Positions 32,006 through 34,471 of a stretch of 34,471 nucleotides of DNA are shown here, in pieces (positions within the stretch are counted from its first letter, which is position 1; each line of letters starts with the position of its first letter). A program made the translations under genes and the position numbers. The DNA comes from Seison nebaliae (Eukaryota > Rotifera > Pararotatoria > Seisonacea > Seisonidae): positions 1 through 34,471 of the forward strand of contig JALJEE010002164.1 in NCBI GenBank assembly GCA_023231475.1, given 5' to 3'. The notes below the pieces were generated by a model. That model was not told the DNA's origin. It saw only the letters and a list, made by a program, of their open reading frames with translations, and did no database searches.

Positions 32006-33265
32006 ATGATTTCTCTTTTTGTCTTCTTCATTTCTCATCAAATTTTTACCCTAATCAAATGTCAGTCGATGGCTATGGTGGAAGATGTGCTTCCCAAATT
32101 CGATGCGAATGGAATCATCTTTTCCTCCGAAGTTCCACGAGCTGGTGAGAAGTTGAAGATCGAATGTAAAGTAGTAGGTCTATTACAGAATGAACGTACT
32201 GGTAGTTTGTCGTGGATGTTGAGAAAAGAAGCAGATGGAAGTTACATAGAATTGGCGAGGAATTCCATAGTTGTTAATAAGAAAGATCGATTAATAGCAC
32301 AACATAAATTGAATTCGAATATTTGGTCAATTATTTTCGATCCGTTAACAAGAGATGATTCTGGAGTGATTGAATGTCGCTTGATGGATTATTCATCTGA
32401 TTCGATTCATGTTCGAAGAAATTTGACGGTATACGTCGAACCGAAAGTCGCCGAAAATTCGACGAGAGACATCGAAGTCATTCAGGGAACTCCAGTCAAT
32501 TTATCTTGTAGTGCTTTCGGAATTCCTCAGCCGACCATCGAATGGTTACGAGCTGATGGTAAACCATTACCAAACGGTTTAGTCCGATATATTGTTAATT
32601 AATTAATTTCTTTTTCTTTCCTTAATTTATATTTAAAATTTTGTATTTTAGGGTGAGAAAATGGAAGTGAAAGAAATGAAGAAAGAAGATCGTTCAGTTT
32701 ATGTTTGTGTTGCTACTAATCTCATCGGATCGGGAGCATTATGGACTTTGAAAGTTAATGTGAAATTTCCACCATATATCGATTGTCATCGAGCTATCGG
32801 TCAAGCAGCTGGTAAAGGAGTGAACGCTTATTTGGAATGTTATGTACACGGTTATCCATCACCACAAATCTCGTTAGTTAATTATTCTTTTAAAAATGAT
32901 TTATTTTTTAATTTTATAGATGGTATTTTACACAAGCGAATTCTAAAGCGAAAAAGATTTGGAATACTCCAACTTATCGAATTGATGATATTATTCCTGA
33001 ATATAATCGTTGTACTGATTGTGTTCTCACTCGATTGACAGTATTAGGTGTACTTGATTCACATTATGGGGAATATAGTGTAATGGCGATTAGTGAAGAA
33101 TTTCCTGATATTAAAGCCATCGGAACAATTCGATTGTTCCGAACAGTCGAATGTCAATTTTCAGTAGCGATGGCTGAATGTCACATGACAGCTAGATCAT
33201 CATCTTCCAATATTTCATTTTCATTCATTCTTTTATTATTAATTTTCTTTTATTCATTCTCTTAA
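32006..33265 (+). CDS. Three-Ig-domain, GPI-anchored-type surface protein (lachesin/IgLON-like)
   Basis: Cell-adhesion-type surface protein. Exons 32006-32593, 32652-32872 and 32920-33265 give 384 residues. Signal peptide: MISLFVFFISHQIFTLIKCQ. Ig1 has its cysteines in IECKVVG and GVIECRLMD. Ig2 follows the linker YVEPKVAENSTRDIEVIQGT, with LSCSAFGIPQPTIEWLR and DRSVYVCVATN. The lachesin-like junction KVNVKFPPYIDC leads to Ig3 (YLECYVHGYPSPQISWYF). In Ig3 the second canonical Cys is absent (GEYSVMAIS where Y-x-C is expected), while an extra pair is present in NRCTDC. The end is a Ser-rich spacer plus a hydrophobic tail (FSFILLLLIFFYSFS) with no cytoplasmic residues, as for GPI attachment. In insects lachesin-type proteins work in epithelial septate junctions and neurons; the role here is inference. 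The introns, 58 and 47 nt, both begin GTT. Confidence 0.88.
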
Positions 33266-33420
33266 TTTCATCCATTCTTTCTATCTTAACAATTTATATT
33301 CAACTCATTCCAATTTGTAATTATGAATCTCATCATTTTTTTAAAAAAATTTATAAACTCATTTGTAATTCTTCCCAAATTTAGAGTTTTCTTTTCAGTC
33401 AATTCAGTCAGTATCGAAAA

Positions 33421-34237
33421 ATGAGTTGGAAAGTGAGTGATTGTAGGAAAATATTTGGAATTGGTCGAAATTTTGTGTTTATTTTTTTTCGTCCATTTAT
33501 TTTATTTATTTCTTCACTTTTTCATATTATAGTGCTCATGCTAAAGAATTGGGTAATGCCGTACCATCGTCACCTATTCTGTTCATGAAACCAAATACGG
33601 CATTAATTGAAGAGAATGAAAAGATAAAAGTTATTTATCTTCACCAATAATTCTATCATCATTATCGATCAATAATATCAAATATTAGTTACCGAATGAT
33701 TCAGTAGAATTACATCATGAAATCGAATTGGGTGTCATTGTCAGAGAGAATATTCCGTTTAAAACGTTCGATGAGAAATCGATGAATCGATATGTGAAAG
33801 GATATGTTCTCGCTCTCGATATGACTGATCGGAATGTTCAGAAAAGATTGACGGAGAATTCACATCCTTGGCTATTGGCCAAAGGTTTCGACAACAGTTG
33901 TCCAGTCTCCAAATTCATCAATTTCGATCAAGTTAAATTACATTTAGAGAAATTAGTTAAATTTAGAATATGGAATTAGATTAGGAATACGAATAATGTT
34001 CAATTGAAATTGATGGTGAATGGAAGTACGAAACAAAACGGAAATACTGAATGTATGATTTGGAAAGTGAGAGAGTTAATGAAATATCTTAATCAATTCT
34101 TCACTTTGGAAGAGAATGATCTGATTTTGATGGGAACTCCTGAAGGGGTATCAGCAGTGAAAAGTGGTGACGAGTTATCAGGTGAGATGTATGAGGATAA
34201 CAAATTAATAACATCAATGAAATTCCTTGTGGAATAA
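33421..34237 (+). CDS. FAHD1: FAHD1-like fumarylacetoacetate hydrolase-domain protein
   Basis: FAHD1 is a mitochondrial oxaloacetate decarboxylase/acylpyruvase. Exons 33421-33476, 33533-33629, 33689-33931 and 33980-34237 give 217 residues (human 221). Aligned blocks: KIFGIGRNF + VAHAKELG (family 'IVCVGRNYADHVREM'), SSPILFMKPNTAL, LHHEIELGVIV with the metal-binding Glu-x-Glu, YVLALDMTDRNVQ, PWLLAKGFDNSCPVSKF, LMVNGS..QNGNT..MIW, FTLEENDLILMGTPEGVSAV. The three introns are 56, 59 and 48 nt and begin GTT. The 48-nt one is read-through in frame for a short way, which can mislead a gene caller. No clear mitochondrial leader is present. It starts only 155 bp after the Ig-gene stop, same strand. Confidence 0.94.
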
Positions 34238-34308
34238 GAATAGAATATTATTTGAAACTTTTATTTATTTAGAAATATATTTAGAGTATTTAATTTTTTT
34301 TTATTTTT

Positions 34309-34471
34309 TTATTTATTTATTATAAAAATCAAATCCCCTCGGGGTAAATTAAAAAGAAAATGAGATAGATTACTGTACATGTTATCAGTGATAAGTTTTC
34401 TTCCAATGACGATTTCATCTCTTAAATATTCTGGAATATGAGAAGTAATGTCGAAGTTAGAAGAAATGTAA
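34309..34471 (-). CDS. 3' end of an unidentified gene (partial)
   Basis: On the minus strand, from the window edge to a TAA at 34309-34311, there are 53 open codons with a coding-like composition (FDITSHIPEYLRDEIVIGRK; LSHFLFNLPRGDLIF). It would be the C terminus of a gene lying to the right, convergent with FAHD1 at a gap of about 70 bp. Too short to name. The CCCCTCGGGG palindrome at 34334-34343 falls inside it, encoding Pro-Arg-Gly. Confidence 0.4.
   Translation of the reverse strand, partial: YISSNFDITSHIPEYLRDEIVIGRKLITDNMYSNLSHFLFNLPRGDLIFIINK

Noticed and set aside
34334-34343. Perfect 10-bp palindrome CCCCTCGGGG-type GC patch in AT-rich DNA
   Set aside because: Too short for a terminator or binding-site claim, and it is explained as codons of the partial minus-strand frame.
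1-34471. tRNA, rRNA, snRNA genes, CRISPR arrays, operon-like bacterial structure
   Set aside because: No T-loop-like GGTTCRANYC with a matching acceptor stem, no rRNA stretches and no regularly spaced repeats were seen by eye. A covariance-model scan was not possible here.

Overview
The window is nuclear DNA of a small-genome, gene-dense, AT-rich animal. Evidence: spliced genes with mostly 45-60 nt introns; metazoan-type O-GlcNAcase, COP9 subunit 5, SF3B2, Mia40/CHCHD4, FAHD1 and a sigma-like glutathione S-transferase; and a GPI-type immunoglobulin-domain surface protein of the lachesin/IgLON kind, which points to a bilaterian. Phylum cannot be fixed from the sequence alone; a compact-genome invertebrate (for example an acariform mite or another reduced or parasitic lineage) fits.

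Layout. 1-293 (-): LINE reverse-transcriptase fragment running off the left edge. 362-5223 (+): an unrecognised 29-exon gene built from many tiny symmetric phase-1 exons (acidic/Ser-rich, coiled coil, DSPTDSPA repeats, several TQT motifs, then a globular C-terminal part). 5343-5705 (-): CHCHD4/Mia40. 5837-8637 (-): WDR6-like protein. 8702-9354 (-): unrecognised gene, head-to-head with ribosomal protein S27 (9535-9980, +). 10437-12706 (+): SF3B2, with a one-base frame problem. 12833-13218 (-): unrecognised basic protein. 13423-14228 (+): unrecognised Lys-rich single-pass membrane protein. 14327-15529 (-): CSN5. 16038-17462 and 17789-19177 (+): two tandem intronless divergent calcineurin A genes. 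19560-20681 (-): choline/ethanolamine phosphotransferase. 22137-25980 (+): O-GlcNAcase with a large insertion in its C-terminal domain. 26433-27228 (-): glutathione S-transferase. 28180-28962 (-): Lys/Ser-rich protein. 29711-29979 (-): possible small secreted Cys-rich peptide. 32006-33265 (+): Ig-domain GPI protein. 33421-34237 (+): FAHD1. 34309-34471 (-): 3' end of another gene.

The genes are mostly housekeeping and do not form one pathway; neighbours are packed head-to-head or tail-to-tail with gaps of about 70-400 bp. The two features most worth attention cut across genes. First, the 5' splice sites: in the genes whose splicing is fixed by homology, 22 of 23 introns begin GTT and none begin GTA or GTG, very unlike the usual animal GTRAGT. 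Second, the leftmost gene has 22 consecutive phase-1 introns, with internal exons of 9 to 522 nt that are all multiples of three, an architecture like that of micro-exon genes. No tRNA, rRNA or CRISPR array was seen.
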